The position numbers and the translations under genes were made by a program. A stretch of 64,000 nucleotides of DNA from Orobanche coerulescens (taxonomy: Eukaryota > Streptophyta > Magnoliopsida > Lamiales > Orobanchaceae), in the NCBI GenBank assembly GCA_033398695.1, contig CM065806.1:42309001-42373000 (forward strand). The letters run 5' to 3'. The notes under the pieces were generated by a model. It did not search any database. It worked only from the letters and a program-made list of their open reading frames with translations, and was not told the DNA's origin. Positions 32,531-43,254 of this stretch are shown one piece after another. How positions within the stretch are numbered: the first letter of the stretch is position 1; each line of letters opens with the position of its first letter.

Positions 32531-34271
32531 TGTTAGGAATACTTGTTAGCTTTTGATGATGTCATCCTTGTATTTGTGATTTATTCAAATGTAAACTCTA
32601 AGTACTTGGCATTGTAAAGAAAAAACAAATGAGTATCTTCTATGAGCCATTGATATAGGCTAAGATTGGTCTGAAGTAAATTATTTAAAAACCGGCTAAG
32701 TAAACCGACGCTATATCAGATAAGTTATCAGGCGGCCTTTTATCAAACGAGTTTTGGTCAACAGAAATATCAGAGAAGTTTGACCAAAACACTAGCAGCC
32801 GAAGAACAGACGAGTTATCATCAAGCGAGAAAAGTTCAGCCAAGTCTTGGTCAACTCAAACAGATCAGAGAAGGTTGACCACAGACAAGTTATCATCAGA
32901 CAACCTATTATCAGAGGAGTTCTGGTCAAACAAAGCATATCAGAGAAGTTTGACCGTAGACAACTTATTATCATAGAAGGTCTGGTCAACACAAAATATC
33001 AGTTGGGTTTGACCACAGATGAGATATCATCAGACGAGTTATCAGGCAACAATCGGTCAAAGTAAAACATCAGTTGTAGGTTGACTACAGACGATTTCCT
33101 TATCAGACAAGATTTTCGGTCAAACAGAACAATAGAGGAGATTGACCAAACTTATTCTGCAGCTAAGTTTTGAAGAAGCTCAGTCCACGTCAGCAAAGCT
33201 TTGAAAAGTCAACAATTACGGAAAGACATGCGGACGTAAATTCAAGGAGACAAAGCGAATGATTCCCGGAAAGTTAGGAATAAAATATTCCTTAAGATCC
33301 ACGCCAGAAAGACTTATGAATATACAAATCAAGAAAAGCAGCGCAACGATAAGATTATTTAAACGGACAGATTTGAAGAAAGCGAATCAAGCCGTGCAAA
33401 GAGATAAAAGAATAAACAAAGAAGTCCACTCTCCAACGGATAAATTTGTTAGAAAATGCAACGGCTATGAAGAAGCTCAAGATTCTTACTATAAATATCT
33501 AAATATCAGACTGAGCAAAGTACGATGCGAACTATATTTACAAGCAATCTAAGCAATCGAAGCAATCAAAGCTATCAAGAGAACTATAGCATCGTGAAGA
33601 GCAAAGTTTCAAAGATCATATTCTGAGAAGCTCTTAAGTTGGAGAAGACAACACTCTTGTCTTAAAAGTTTGAGTACGGGGTACTTCTGTGAAGGATGTT
33701 TCAAAAGTTTCGCGACTGATAAAGCGTCCACGGGTTCTTGATTGGAAGGTGATAGACAGCTTGCGGGTTGTTGAGGCATCCACAGGTTTTCAATAAGGAG
33801 ATGCTAGGCAGTCAAGGGAGTTGCAACAGCCACGGGTTTCCACTGGTTGGAAGTTGTTGTAACTAGTTTGAATAATTGCAACATTTATCACTGGTTGAAA
33901 GTTATAGTGGATTCATCTCCAACTGGTTTTGAGAAAAGTGGAGTAGTTGAGGATTACCCCACCTCTGAAACCACTATAAGTGCTTGCGTGTCTAACTCCA
34001 TTCATCGTACTTATCTGCTACATTTATATTAACTGTTCCATATAGTAGTCAACTGTCTTCCGCACATCTTAGTTTAACAGTTGACATAAGTCACCTGTAG
34101 ATAGCATTAGTCACCTGCATTATTATCAGATGTGCTTCCGGATTATCATCTGCAGTTAAGTTTTTAGCTGCTCATTTTATCAGCTAAGTAAACTCACCTG
34201 AGATTCAGGAAAAGAGTTTAATAAGTCTATTCACCCCCTCTAGACTTATTCCTGATGACTTGTGACCTACA
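32531..34271 (+). repeat. 3' LTR of element D
   Basis: A complete 1,741-bp LTR from TGTTAGGAATACTTG to GTGACCTACA, uninterrupted, with the same GGTTGACC/TATCAGACGAG words as the left copy. Confidence 0.9.
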
Positions 34272-34275
34272 GGTA

Positions 34276-34614
34276 GCAATGATACAACAAAATTATGAAT
34301 AAATTTGGTGGTATTACTCTTTTTGTTTAAAAAATTGGCTAATAATTTGTCAGCCTCATTGATTTTCCACTATTGCAGCAAATTACATAGGAAGGCTTAT
34401 TTCACATATGCAACATATGCTGCCTCTTCATTTAGTTATGTTCTGGTGTTGCGTGTAACTTCTTGAGATTTGTTTTACAAGTTTATCTCTATATTATTCT
34501 CTGTGTTTCTTAGACCGTATTAGCGACGGTTCTTGGTCTTCCGATGAAACTTCATCTCTTCTTTATTGGTAAGGTTTCTTGGTGAAAAATTTTTTTGGTA
34601 TTAAATTTTATTAT
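34276..34614. repeat. Diverged duplicated segment, copy 1
   Basis: Aligns with 41299-42262 in two blocks (shared TTGCAGCAAATTACAT, TAGACCGTATTAG, TTCTTTATTGGT and other words). About 600 bases present in the second copy are absent here, at about 34440. Function unknown; it could be an old DNA transposon or a host duplication. Confidence 0.75.
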
Positions 34615-35001
34615 GGGCCGATGTCTTCGTCGCCCGGCTCCTGCTTCACCTTCTCGACCTGCCTGCTTTATCTATTCCTACTAATGACCTTCTCTTTGCC
34701 TCCCAGCTCCTGCTTCGTCACTTCCAAATCTCAGCCCTTTCATCAGAAACATCTCGATTCACTTCTCCTTCTCTCGTTCTTAAGAAATACGAATATGAAT
34801 TGTTGCTCGTGCTTCTTTCTCGGGCAAATTCCCGGCTCATCCCTTAATCTCGCTTTCTGTGAATTTTGGTCTGTTTGATTGTTTGTTGTTTGTTTTATTT
34901 TCTCTGAGTTATGGGGTTTTTGATTTCCATTTCTGGCTTGTCCTTATGAATTAATGGTTTTTGTAGGCTAGGTTTCCTTTTTTTCTTTGGTTCTCGATTT
35001 T
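34615..35001. other. Unassigned sequence
   Basis: C/T-rich on the plus strand, with an open frame of about 90 codons (from 34579) that has no recognisable domain. I see no supported gene. Confidence 0.4.
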
Positions 35002-36016
35002 TGTATATGCCGTAGAAAATGACAAATGATGCAAAACCGAGGCAAGAGTTGGATTGTCTCTCCGTAAGACGAAATTGCCCCGCACGGTACACAAGGTTCA
35101 ATGGCAAACGTCCCCAAGATACAACGGTTTTCTATGAACTCGATACCTTGTACTAGGAATCGAATTCCAGACGAACTACTGAATACTCGGGACTTGTAGT
35201 ATGAATTCTAGGCTAGTATGGATGTCTTATTATCTTGATTAATATTGTTTTTATGATCATCATCTATAGGGGCTTATTTATAGCCTGTAAAGCACCCTGT
35301 CCGAATCAGTGTGACTTTCCGGCTAGACAGACACATTGTGGTCTGGTGGGAAGGGCCGCATTGGTTCAAACGAACCAAACCATTGTGCTGGTTCAGATTA
35401 CACAGAATGGTCTGAACCATTGCACTGGTTCGGTCGTGAACCGCCGCTCGTGTCCCAAACCCGCCAAATCATGTATTTGACATGTCACTGCCACGTGTCA
35501 GCCAAGTCACCATCCACGTCATCCGAGCCACTATCTCAGTTGTCAAAATGAAAGGCTCCTCACAGCTCCTCACTCTGAGGCGTTCGAGCGAAGTGCAAAG
35601 TGCTCCTACGAAGTGCCCGTTGCGACAAGTGTGACGTGCACGTGCTCGGACTCGGATTCGGACTCGAAAGGTGCTTTGCACCTTCTTCGTAGGATTCGGA
35701 TTTTAGCCTTAAAAATTAATTAAAGCCAACTAGGGTGCACCATAATGGAGCACACTTGATTGCTCCTTTATGATGGAAAGTCCTTATAAATATCCCAACT
35801 TTTCCTTGTTTTTCCAATGTGTGATGGGATTCTACACCACATTCCCAAATATTAAATGGCTTAACTTTGTGCATTAATTACTCATTCATTTCTTAACGAA
35901 ATTGAACAAGTAAATACACTAAATTAATCTACACAAAATGTAGATTCCAAATATACCATTTAATGTCATTAATTACCATAATTAATTATGGTATTAATTA
36001 AGCTATTTTTCCAACA
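35002..36016 (-). repeat. 3' LTR of element F
   Basis: Contains 35044-35213, which the right LTR lacks, and an inverted-motif cluster at about 35360-35450 (AACCATTG...CTGGTTC pairs). Outer boundaries are uncertain by a few bases. Confidence 0.85.
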
Positions 36017-36028
36017 ATCCCCCACATG
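36017..36028 (-). other. Polypurine tract of element F
   Basis: The minus strand reads ATGTGGGGGAT next to the 3' LTR. Confidence 0.75.
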
Positions 36029-36554
36029 AATGATGATTAATGCAAATGCAATATGAACTAAGTCCCGACGACCTATTATTGCTTCAGGATAGGTGGTAGT
36101 TAGCCTTGAACCTTCCTTAGTGTAATGCTATCGGATTTACTCGTTGCTCGGTGAACGTGATGTCTTGAACCGGTCAACTTTTATATAAACCAAGACAACA
36201 ACATACACACAATAATAGATCTAATATCTTTCGTTCTCACGTTGTGTCCATTTTGGCCTTGGACCATTTCTTGGATTTATAAGTGTTAATAATTTTATGA
36301 AGCGGCCTTACTTCTTCACTTACATAGGTGATCTCCTAAAGAGTATCCTGCCATACTCCACCTATAAAAGGATATAGGAATCATTAAAAGCTTTAAAAAG
36401 CTTACCCTTTACCATAAACTGCAGGCTTGCAGTTGAACAGCTATGAGAATGGATTTTCAAGTGCTTAACTTGAACTTTCACAACTTAGTTGGTTCATTAA
36501 ACCAAGTTCTTGGGATATCCAGTCATCCTGGTTGAGTTACCATTATGAAAATTC
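36029..36554 (-). other. 3' non-coding region of element F
   Basis: AT-rich sequence between RNase H and the PPT with no supported gene. Confidence 0.5.
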
Positions 36555-36902
36555 TCAATGTATGGATTTCAATCTTATTCCCCTTGCTGCATTATATAAT
36601 TTGTCACGGTTAATACCTTTCGTAAACGGATCCGCTATATTGTCTTTTGACTTTACATAGTCAATACACATTATTGCTGTAGTGATCAATTGTCTAATGG
36701 TATTGTGTCTTCGACGAATATGTCGAGACTTACCATTATATATACTGTTCTTTGCCCTCCCTATGGCTGCCATGCTATCACAGTGTATCATAACGGGAGG
36801 CAAAGGTTTTTCCCAACAGGGAATATCTTCTAAGAAGTTTCTTAACCATTCGGCTTCTTCGTCGGCATTGTCTAAAGCAATAAACTCTGATTCCATTGTA
36901 GA
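36555..36902 (-). pseudogene. RNase H domain of element F
   Basis: STMESEFIALDNADEEAEWL starts the copia RNase H. HCDSMAAIGRAKNS holds the catalytic Asp, then SRHIRRRHNTIRQL and VKSKDNIADPFTKG close the domain. A stop separates it from the RT frame just upstream. All conserved blocks are present. Confidence 0.9.
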
Positions 36903-38063
36903 TCATGCTATGCATGTTTGCTTAGAAGATTTACATGATATTGCTCCTCCACCAATGGTAAATACATAACCGCTTGTGGATTTAGAGTCTTTAGTGTCGG
37001 ATATCCAGTTGGCATCACAATATCCTTCCAAAATAGCTGGATATCTCGAATAGTGTATACCATGATTGACAGTGTGTTTTAAGTATCTCAACACTCTTGT
37101 CAATGCGGTCCAATGATCTTTTCTGAGATTACTCGTAAACCGACTCAATTTACTAATAGAGTCTGGCCTTGTACAATTTGCTAAGTACATTAGGCTTCCA
37201 ATTATCCTATCATATTCTGTTTGTGATATGGGTTCTCCTCGATTTTTGGATAAGTGTAAACTTAAGTCAACAGGTGTCTTAGACGGAGGTAGATCGTATG
37301 CCTTGAATTTCTTAAGCACATTCTCAACATAGTGAGATTGTGATAAGACTATTCCATCGGGTGTTCTGGAGATCTTGATTCCTAGAATCACATCGGCTAA
37401 TCCCATATCCTTCATGTCGAAGTTTTTCTTTAACATTTCCTTAGTGCCTATGATGATTTTATTATTGCTACCCATAATTAGCATATCATCAACGTATAGA
37501 CACACAATGACAAAATTGTCAGATGTACCTTTGATGTACACACATTTATCACATTCATTGATTTTGAAACCATTTGACATCATTACTTGGTCAAATTTCT
37601 CATGCTATTGTTTGGGTACTTGCTTAAGTCCATATAAAGACTTGACAAGTTTACAAACTTTATTTTCTTGGCCGGGAACCACGAACCCTTTTGGTTGTTC
37701 CATATAAATTTCATCTTCTAAGTCTCCATTTAGAAAGGCCGTTTTTACATCCATTTGGTGTATCTCAAGATTGTATAATGTTGCTTTTGCAAGTAGCATT
37801 CTAATGGATGTAATCCGAGTAACTGGTGAGTATGTATCAAAGTAATCATACCCTTCCTTTTGTTTGTATCCTTTGGCTGCCAATCGTGCTTTGTATTTGT
37901 TAATAGATTTATCGCCTTTGTATTTCTTCTTGAGAATCCACTTGCAACATAAAGGTTTATTTCCCGGAGGAAGATCAACAATATGCCAAGTGTGATTATT
38001 CAAGATTGACTCGATTTCACTATTAATCGCTTCTTGCCATAGATCGGCATCGGAACCAGACAA
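36903..38063 (-). pseudogene. Reverse transcriptase (RVT_2) of element F
   Basis: Two frames (37605-38063 and 36903-37583) joined across one in-frame TAG at 37605-37607, where relatives have Trp. Blocks in order: CCKWILKKKYKGDKSINKYK, ARLAAKGYKQKEGYDYFDTY, QMDVKTAFLNGDLEDEIYME, SLYGLKQ, the catalytic [10 protein letters not shown], and the [12 protein letters not shown] and [11 protein letters not shown] blocks near the end. The enzyme copies genomic RNA into cDNA in the particle. Apart from the stops the domain is well preserved. Confidence 0.93.
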
Positions 38064-38178
38064 TGCTTCCTTGATTATCTTCGGTTCGTCTTCTAAAGAG
38101 TAGACTACAAAATCCGGACCAAAGGTTTTTGCAGTTTTTATTCTTTTTCCTCGCCTTGGTTCCGGTGTTGGTCCATTA

Positions 38179-39351
38179 CTATTTGGCGATATAAGTCCTC
38201 TTTTTCGAACTTATGTCATTCTTTTCTTTCTTAGGGAATATAATTTCAAAAAATATAGCATTTCTTGATTCTATGATCATTCCCTCGTTTATATCGGGTA
38301 CTTCCGATTTGTGTACTAAAAATCGGTACGCACTACTATTATTTGCATATCCTATGAAAATGCAATCAACCGTTTTTGGTCCTATTTTTACTTGCTTGGG
38401 TTTCGGTACTTCAACTTTTGCTAAGTACCCCCACACTTTTAAGTATTTATAGGACGGCTTCCTTCCTTTCCATAATTAATATGGAGTTTTATCTTGCTTT
38501 TTTTTTGGGTAATTTATTCAAAATTTTATTAGCCGAAAGAATAGTTTCTCCCCACATGTTAAGTGATAGGCCCGAGCTTATCAACATAGCATTCATCATT
38601 CCTTCAATGTTCTATTCTTTCGTTCTACAACAACATTCGATTGGGGTGCATAAGGTGCAGTCGTTTGGTGAATAATGCCATTTTCACGACAATATTCTTC
38701 AAAAGGTGCTACATATTCACCACCTCGATCACTTCGAATCATTTTGATTTTGGTGTTGAGTTGATTTTCAACTTCTGTTTTGTATGTTTTTAAAGCTTCG
38801 AATGCTTAGTCTTTGCTTCTCAAAAGATACACATAACAAAATCTTGTGCAATCGTCTATAAAAGTTATAAAATAATTCTTTCCACCTCTTGTTTGCATAA
38901 GTTTTAAATCGCACAGATCGGTGTGAATCAATTCAAGAGGTTTTGTCGATCTTTCCACTGAATGAAAAGGAGATTTTGCCATTTTTGCTTCAACACAGAT
39001 TTCACACCTTTTGTGTCGATCGAAAGTCATTTTTGGCAATAAATCTAAATTTACTAAACGACGTAGTATATTTAGATTTGCATGTCCTAATCTAGCATGC
39101 CATAAATTAGGAGACTCAACCAAATAAATAACTTTATCGTTTATTTCATTTTCACCACGTATATTGATAGCATTCAGTTTGAAAAGGCCGTTATCTATAT
39201 AGCCTTTTCCGATAAAGTGACCATTCTTAGTTATTACAACTTTATCCGCTTCAAACACTAGCCTAAATCCGGCTTTGCTCAATGCTGAGCCAGACACAAG
39301 ATTCTTACGGATGTCCAAAACATGTAGCACATTCTTGAGCGTCATTTTCAA
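38179..39351 (-). pseudogene. Pre-integrase and integrase of element F
   Basis: 38806-39351 covers the GAG-pre-integrase part with an HHCC-like zinc motif ([18 protein letters not shown] ... CEICVEAKM) and the start of the catalytic core ([20 protein letters not shown], first Asp). The middle of the core, with the second Asp and the Glu, is split by stops and frameshifts around 38500-38800. 38179-38436 holds the C-terminal WGYLAKVEVPKPKQVKIGPK and IFIGYANNSSAYRF blocks. Non-functional as it stands. Confidence 0.85.
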
Positions 39352-39649
39352 TCCCGACGTCTATAACCTCTCCAGTTCCGACAACATTTGAGGCAGCGGA
39401 GTTTCCCATGTACAACTTTCTTTCCTCGGTGACGGGCTCGTAGGAGGAGAATATGGCTTTATCAGCACAAATGTGTTTGGTAGCATCGGTATCCACCCAC
39501 CATCCGACTGGAATACCGACCATGTTGACTTCATCTACAACTGCACATAGATCAAGACTGGACAAATCGACGGGCACATACTTATTTTCGACAACATTTG
39601 CTTGATCTCTCTTCTTGTCCTTCTTTGGTTTGCGGCAATTTTTTGCCAT
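39352..39649 (-). pseudogene. Zinc knuckle tail and protease of element F
   Basis: A knuckle CYNFGKFGHMAKNC lies at the start of this stretch with the second Cys replaced by Phe. The protease active-site block reads WWVDTDATKHIC where a working retropepsin has D-(S/T)-G-A, so the Gly is replaced by Asp. Both changes would impair the proteins. Confidence 0.8.
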
Positions 39650-40413
39650 ATGCCCGAATTTACCGAAGTTGTAGCATTCTCCCTTGATCTTCTTTTGATT
39701 CTTCGAGTCTTGCCTCTTCCCGTTAAATTTTCGCTTTTTGTTGTGGCTTGACTCGACGAGATTTGCTTTGCCTCCATAGATGACTTGTTCATCTTGACAT
39801 CGGTCTTCCGATTGTCTTCTTCGATCCTCAGTCGCACAATAAGATCTTCAAGTCCCATTTTCTTGCGCTTGTGCTTGAGGTAGTTTTTTAAATTCTTCCA
39901 CATCGGGGGCAACTTCTCGATTGTGGCAGCAAATTCAAAGGATTCAGATAGGCTCATTCCTTCTGCCAAAAGGTCGTGCAGGACCAACTGTATTTCCTGC
40001 ACTTGCTCAAGAACAGTTTTGTTGTCCACCATCTTGAAGTCGAGAAAACGACCCATGATGAACTTCTTCAAACCCGCATCTTCTGTTTTATATTTTGTCT
40101 CCAATGAGTCCCACAACTCTTTGGACGTTTTGATTGTGGAATAAACACTGTAAAGTGTGTCATCCAGCCCATTCAAAATATATTTTCGACATAAGAAGTC
40201 GTTATGATGCCATGCATCCAATGCCATGCATTTCTGGGTGTCAGTTTCATCATCCCCCACAACAGGAGGAGATTCAGAAAGAAAGCGACAGAGGTTGAGA
40301 GTAGTAAGGTAGAACAGCATTTTTGATTGCCAACGTTTGAAATCAGTACCTGCAAACTTTTCTGGTTTCTCGGCATGGGAAGGAGCATGAACATTGTTGC
40401 TTGACGATGCCAT
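39640..40413 (-). pseudogene. gag of element F
   Basis: Starts at MASSSNNVHAPSHAEKPEKF, contains the GTDFKRWQSKMLFYLTTLNL block, the KSTKELWDSLETKYK-like block (here TSKELWDSLETKYKTEDAG) and MGRFLDFKMVDNKTVLEQVQ, the standard copia Gag with DUF4219/UBN2-type signatures. A frameshift near residue 220 (about 39750) breaks it before the zinc knuckle. The first Met is 34 bases inside the LTR border. Confidence 0.88.
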
Positions 40414-40447
40414 CTTCTACAGAAAATTTCGTCGTACGATTGTTGTT

Positions 40448-41200
40448 TGTATATGCTGTAGAAAATGACAAATGATGCAAAACCGAGGCTAGTATGGATG
40501 TCTTATTATCTAGATTAATATTGTTTTTATGATCATCATCTGCAGGGGCTTATTTATAGCCTATAAAGCACCCTATCCGAATCAGTGTGACTTTCCGGCT
40601 GGACAGACACATTGTGGTCTGGTGGGAAGGGCCGCATTAGTTCAGGCGAACTAAACCATTGTGCTGGTTCAGAATGCACAGAATGGTCCGAACCATTGCA
40701 CTGGTTTGGTCGTGAACAGCCGCTCGTGTCCCACACTCGCCAAATCATGTATTTGACATGTCATTGCCGCGTTCGAGCGAAGTGCAAAGTGCGCCTACGA
40801 AATGCCCGTTGCGACAAGTGCGACGTGCACGTGCTCGGACTCGGACTCAGAAGGTGCTTTACACCTTCCTCGTAGGATTCGGATTTTAGCCTTAAAATTA
40901 ATTAAAGCAACTAGGGTGCACCATAATGGAGCACACTTGATTGCTCCTTTATGATGGAAAGTCCTTTATAAATAGCTCAACTTTTCCTTGTTTTTTTCAA
41001 TGTGAGATGGGATTCCACACCACATTCCCAAATATTAAATGGCTTAACTTTGTGCATTAATTACTCATTCATTTCTTAACGAAATTGAACAAGTAAATAC
41101 ACTAAATTAATCTACACAAAATGTAGATTCCAAATATACCATTTAATGTCATTAATTACTATAATTAATTATGGCATTAATTAAGCTATTTTTTCCAACA
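40448..41200 (-). repeat. 5' LTR of element F
   Basis: Matches 35002-36016 except for a 170-base gap at the AGGC junction (about 40486) and a smaller gap near 40770. It ends CCAACA. Confidence 0.88.
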
Positions 41201-43004
41201 GGATTGTCTTTCTTTGGTGGTTGCGGATGGAAATTTCTTCCTCGATTGTCTTTTTTCTTGTGGTAAATTAATGGTGTAATTTAGTTGTGACTTGGTAGCA
41301 GTGGCAGAAACACAATTTTGAATGAAATTTGGAGGTACTTCTCTTTTGTTTAAAAATAAAAGAGCCTAATAATATGGCAGCCTCAATGATTTTCAACTAT
41401 TGCAGCAAATTACATGGGGAGGCTTATTTCACAGCTGCAACATCGGCTGCCTCTTCACTTACATTTTTTTCTCTCTATTTATTGCCATGAATATGCTTTT
41501 TGGTTGTTGTTTTGCTATTTACTTATCAGGAACATTCCATTTTTATTTAGAAATGAATTTTTGGATTTCAATTGCTTTCTTAAACCCTTCTTATTTCTGA
41601 ACTTGGTTTTGAGTAGGAAGATGATTGAACTTCTTTGCTCGACCAGATGGAATTCTTCTTCCTGCTCGAGTTGTGATAGCTCATGTTCTTGTATATGTTC
41701 CATATGCGCCTTCTTTGATTCCTTCCTATTTTTTATTCTATTTATACTTCATCTCTTTGTTGTGTTTGGTTCCTTTTCGTCACTTCGCTTGGTCATATTC
41801 TGGGCTGTTCCGGGTAATGAAACAAAAAATTAATATATTTTGTGTTGATTTCTTTTGATTTAGTTTGTTGTTCATTTTAGGTCTGAGGCAGTTTTTGAGT
41901 GAGGAGAATTGATTTGGTTTATTTTCTAATATCTTTTTGAGAATTTATTTACAAGGATGCTAAACTCAGCTTTTATTATTCTGTTCTTCAGATTTGTGCT
42001 CTTCTCTGACAGTGGGAGTTGCTGTAGTACTTTCATTATCAGATACATTTCCATGTTAAGATTTTTATTGTATTTCAGTGTTAAGAATATTCTGTTATGT
42101 TATGCTCTGGTGTTGCCTATTTTTTATAAGTTTATCTCTATATTATTCTCTATGTTTGTTAGACCGTATTAGTGACGTTTCTTGGTCTTTCGGTGAAAAT
42201 TCATCTGTTCTTTATTGGTGAGGTTTCTTGGTGAGATATTTTTTGGTTTTAAATTTTATTTGCAGTTTTTTATGTGTGTTGGAATTTAGAATTCGGTTAT
42301 TCATGTATTTTTAAGATTTTTAGTTATTTGGGATCTATAATGCAGAAATGTTGCTTTCAACTGTGTCTGTGTTGTGAGTGTGGTACCGATGTATTGTGAT
42401 TGGATTGTGTGATTTCAGTGATATGTTTATTTTTTATTTAATCAATAAAGCATTACACTGTGTTAGTTCCTAAATTTCTGAATTTTGGGACTTTTCCTTC
42501 TGTTCTTAGACTTCTGACAGGTTTGTTTTTTTGACTCCGAATTTTTCTTAGAAGCTTTTTTGTTTAGTGCTTCCCCCTTCTTCCCTGCAGGTTTATTATT
42601 CCATACAAACAAATACAAACTTTTGTGCATGTCTTGTTTCTTAGAAATTTAAAAAAAAAAAGGAAAAAACATTCAACTAATGAAGGTTTATTTTATGAAT
42701 TACAAATAATAAAAAAAGGAAATTTTGTTTCGTGTGGTGTGTGCTAATCGGTTGTGGTTTTGGTTTTGCACATATGCAGTGGGTGCGTGCAATGTGTAGG
42801 GAACAGGCATTATGGTTCAGTGTTGTGTGTTTTATTGTGTTATGGTTTACTGTGTGTGTTGTGTGTTCTATATATATGGGTGTGGCTGTTTGTTGTATGT
42901 GTGTCTGGACTTCCTAAAATGTTCTTCCCAGGCTTTTGTTTTGACATTTTTGTAATTGTAATATATTTGGTTCAATTATATTGCAACAGTTATAAATTGG
43001 TTAT
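41201..43004. other. AT-rich unassigned region including duplicated segment copy 2
   Basis: 41299-42262 aligns with 34276-34614. T- and G-rich low-complexity sequence at 42732-42920 holds GTGTGT words. I see no supported gene. Open frames here are rich in Phe, Cys and Leu, as expected of T-rich DNA. Confidence 0.5.
41299..42262. repeat. Diverged duplicated segment, copy 2
   Basis: The homologue of 34276-34614, with about 600 extra bases in the middle (about 41470-42095). Its left boundary CTTGGTAGCAG resembles the unoccupied form of the site next to the right LTR of element D. Confidence 0.75.
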
Positions 43005-43241
43005 TGTTCCGCGAATTATTAATCATGTGATGTATCTTACCTAATACTGCTTGTAGATACATAGATAGAAGGTTCTATATCCTTCTAGAGGTAGTAGGAT
43101 CTTATTAGATGTCTTACCTTATCTAGGAATCCTATGTATGGAAGGACTCTCATTGTAATGCCTATATAAAGGCCCCTCTATCAGTGTTATGAATACAATT
43201 GATTGACTCGTATTTACAGTTTTTTACTTTCTCCTGAAACA
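43005..43241 (+). repeat. 5' LTR of element A
   Basis: TGTTCCGCGAATTATT to CTGAAACA. TATA-like CCTATATAAAGG at about 43161 and AATACAATT near the end fit a compact promoter. The right copy matches its first roughly 100 bases. Confidence 0.85.
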
Positions 43242-43254
43242 TGTTATCAGCACG
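43242..43254 (+). other. Primer binding site of element A
   Basis: TGTTATCAGCACG directly after the LTR, the typical sequence in short-LTR copia elements (iMet-type). Confidence 0.7.

Larger units (their letters stand above)
21222..34271 (+). mobile_element. SIRE-like Ty1/copia element (D) with gag remnants and an extra ORF in place of pol
   Basis: The left LTR (21222-22478 plus 26103-26475) and right LTR (32531-34271) match over about 1.63 kb. An iMet PBS follows the left LTR. The internal region holds gag pieces (26559-28061), then non-coding sequence, then a decayed sense ORF of about 1,015 codons (29237-32283). No protease, integrase or RT motif is seen. The first roughly 100 bases of the left LTR are missing, so no target duplication can be shown there. 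Element E (22479-26102) is inserted in the left LTR. Confidence 0.85.
35002..41200 (-). mobile_element. Nearly full-length Ty1/copia element (F)
   Basis: LTRs at 35002-36016 and 40448-41200 share the ends TGTATATGC and TTTTCCAACA. Between them on the minus strand lie gag, protease, integrase, RT and RNase H in copia order, and a PPT abuts the left LTR. There is no perfect target duplication with these ends (CGATT-like on the left, GGATT on the right). The LTRs differ by a 170-bp indel. A handful of frameshifts and stops inactivate it. Confidence 0.92.

Noticed and set aside
42732..43044. Cys/Val-rich open frames
   Set aside because: Low-complexity GT-rich DNA with no domain, in AT/GT-rich unassigned sequence.
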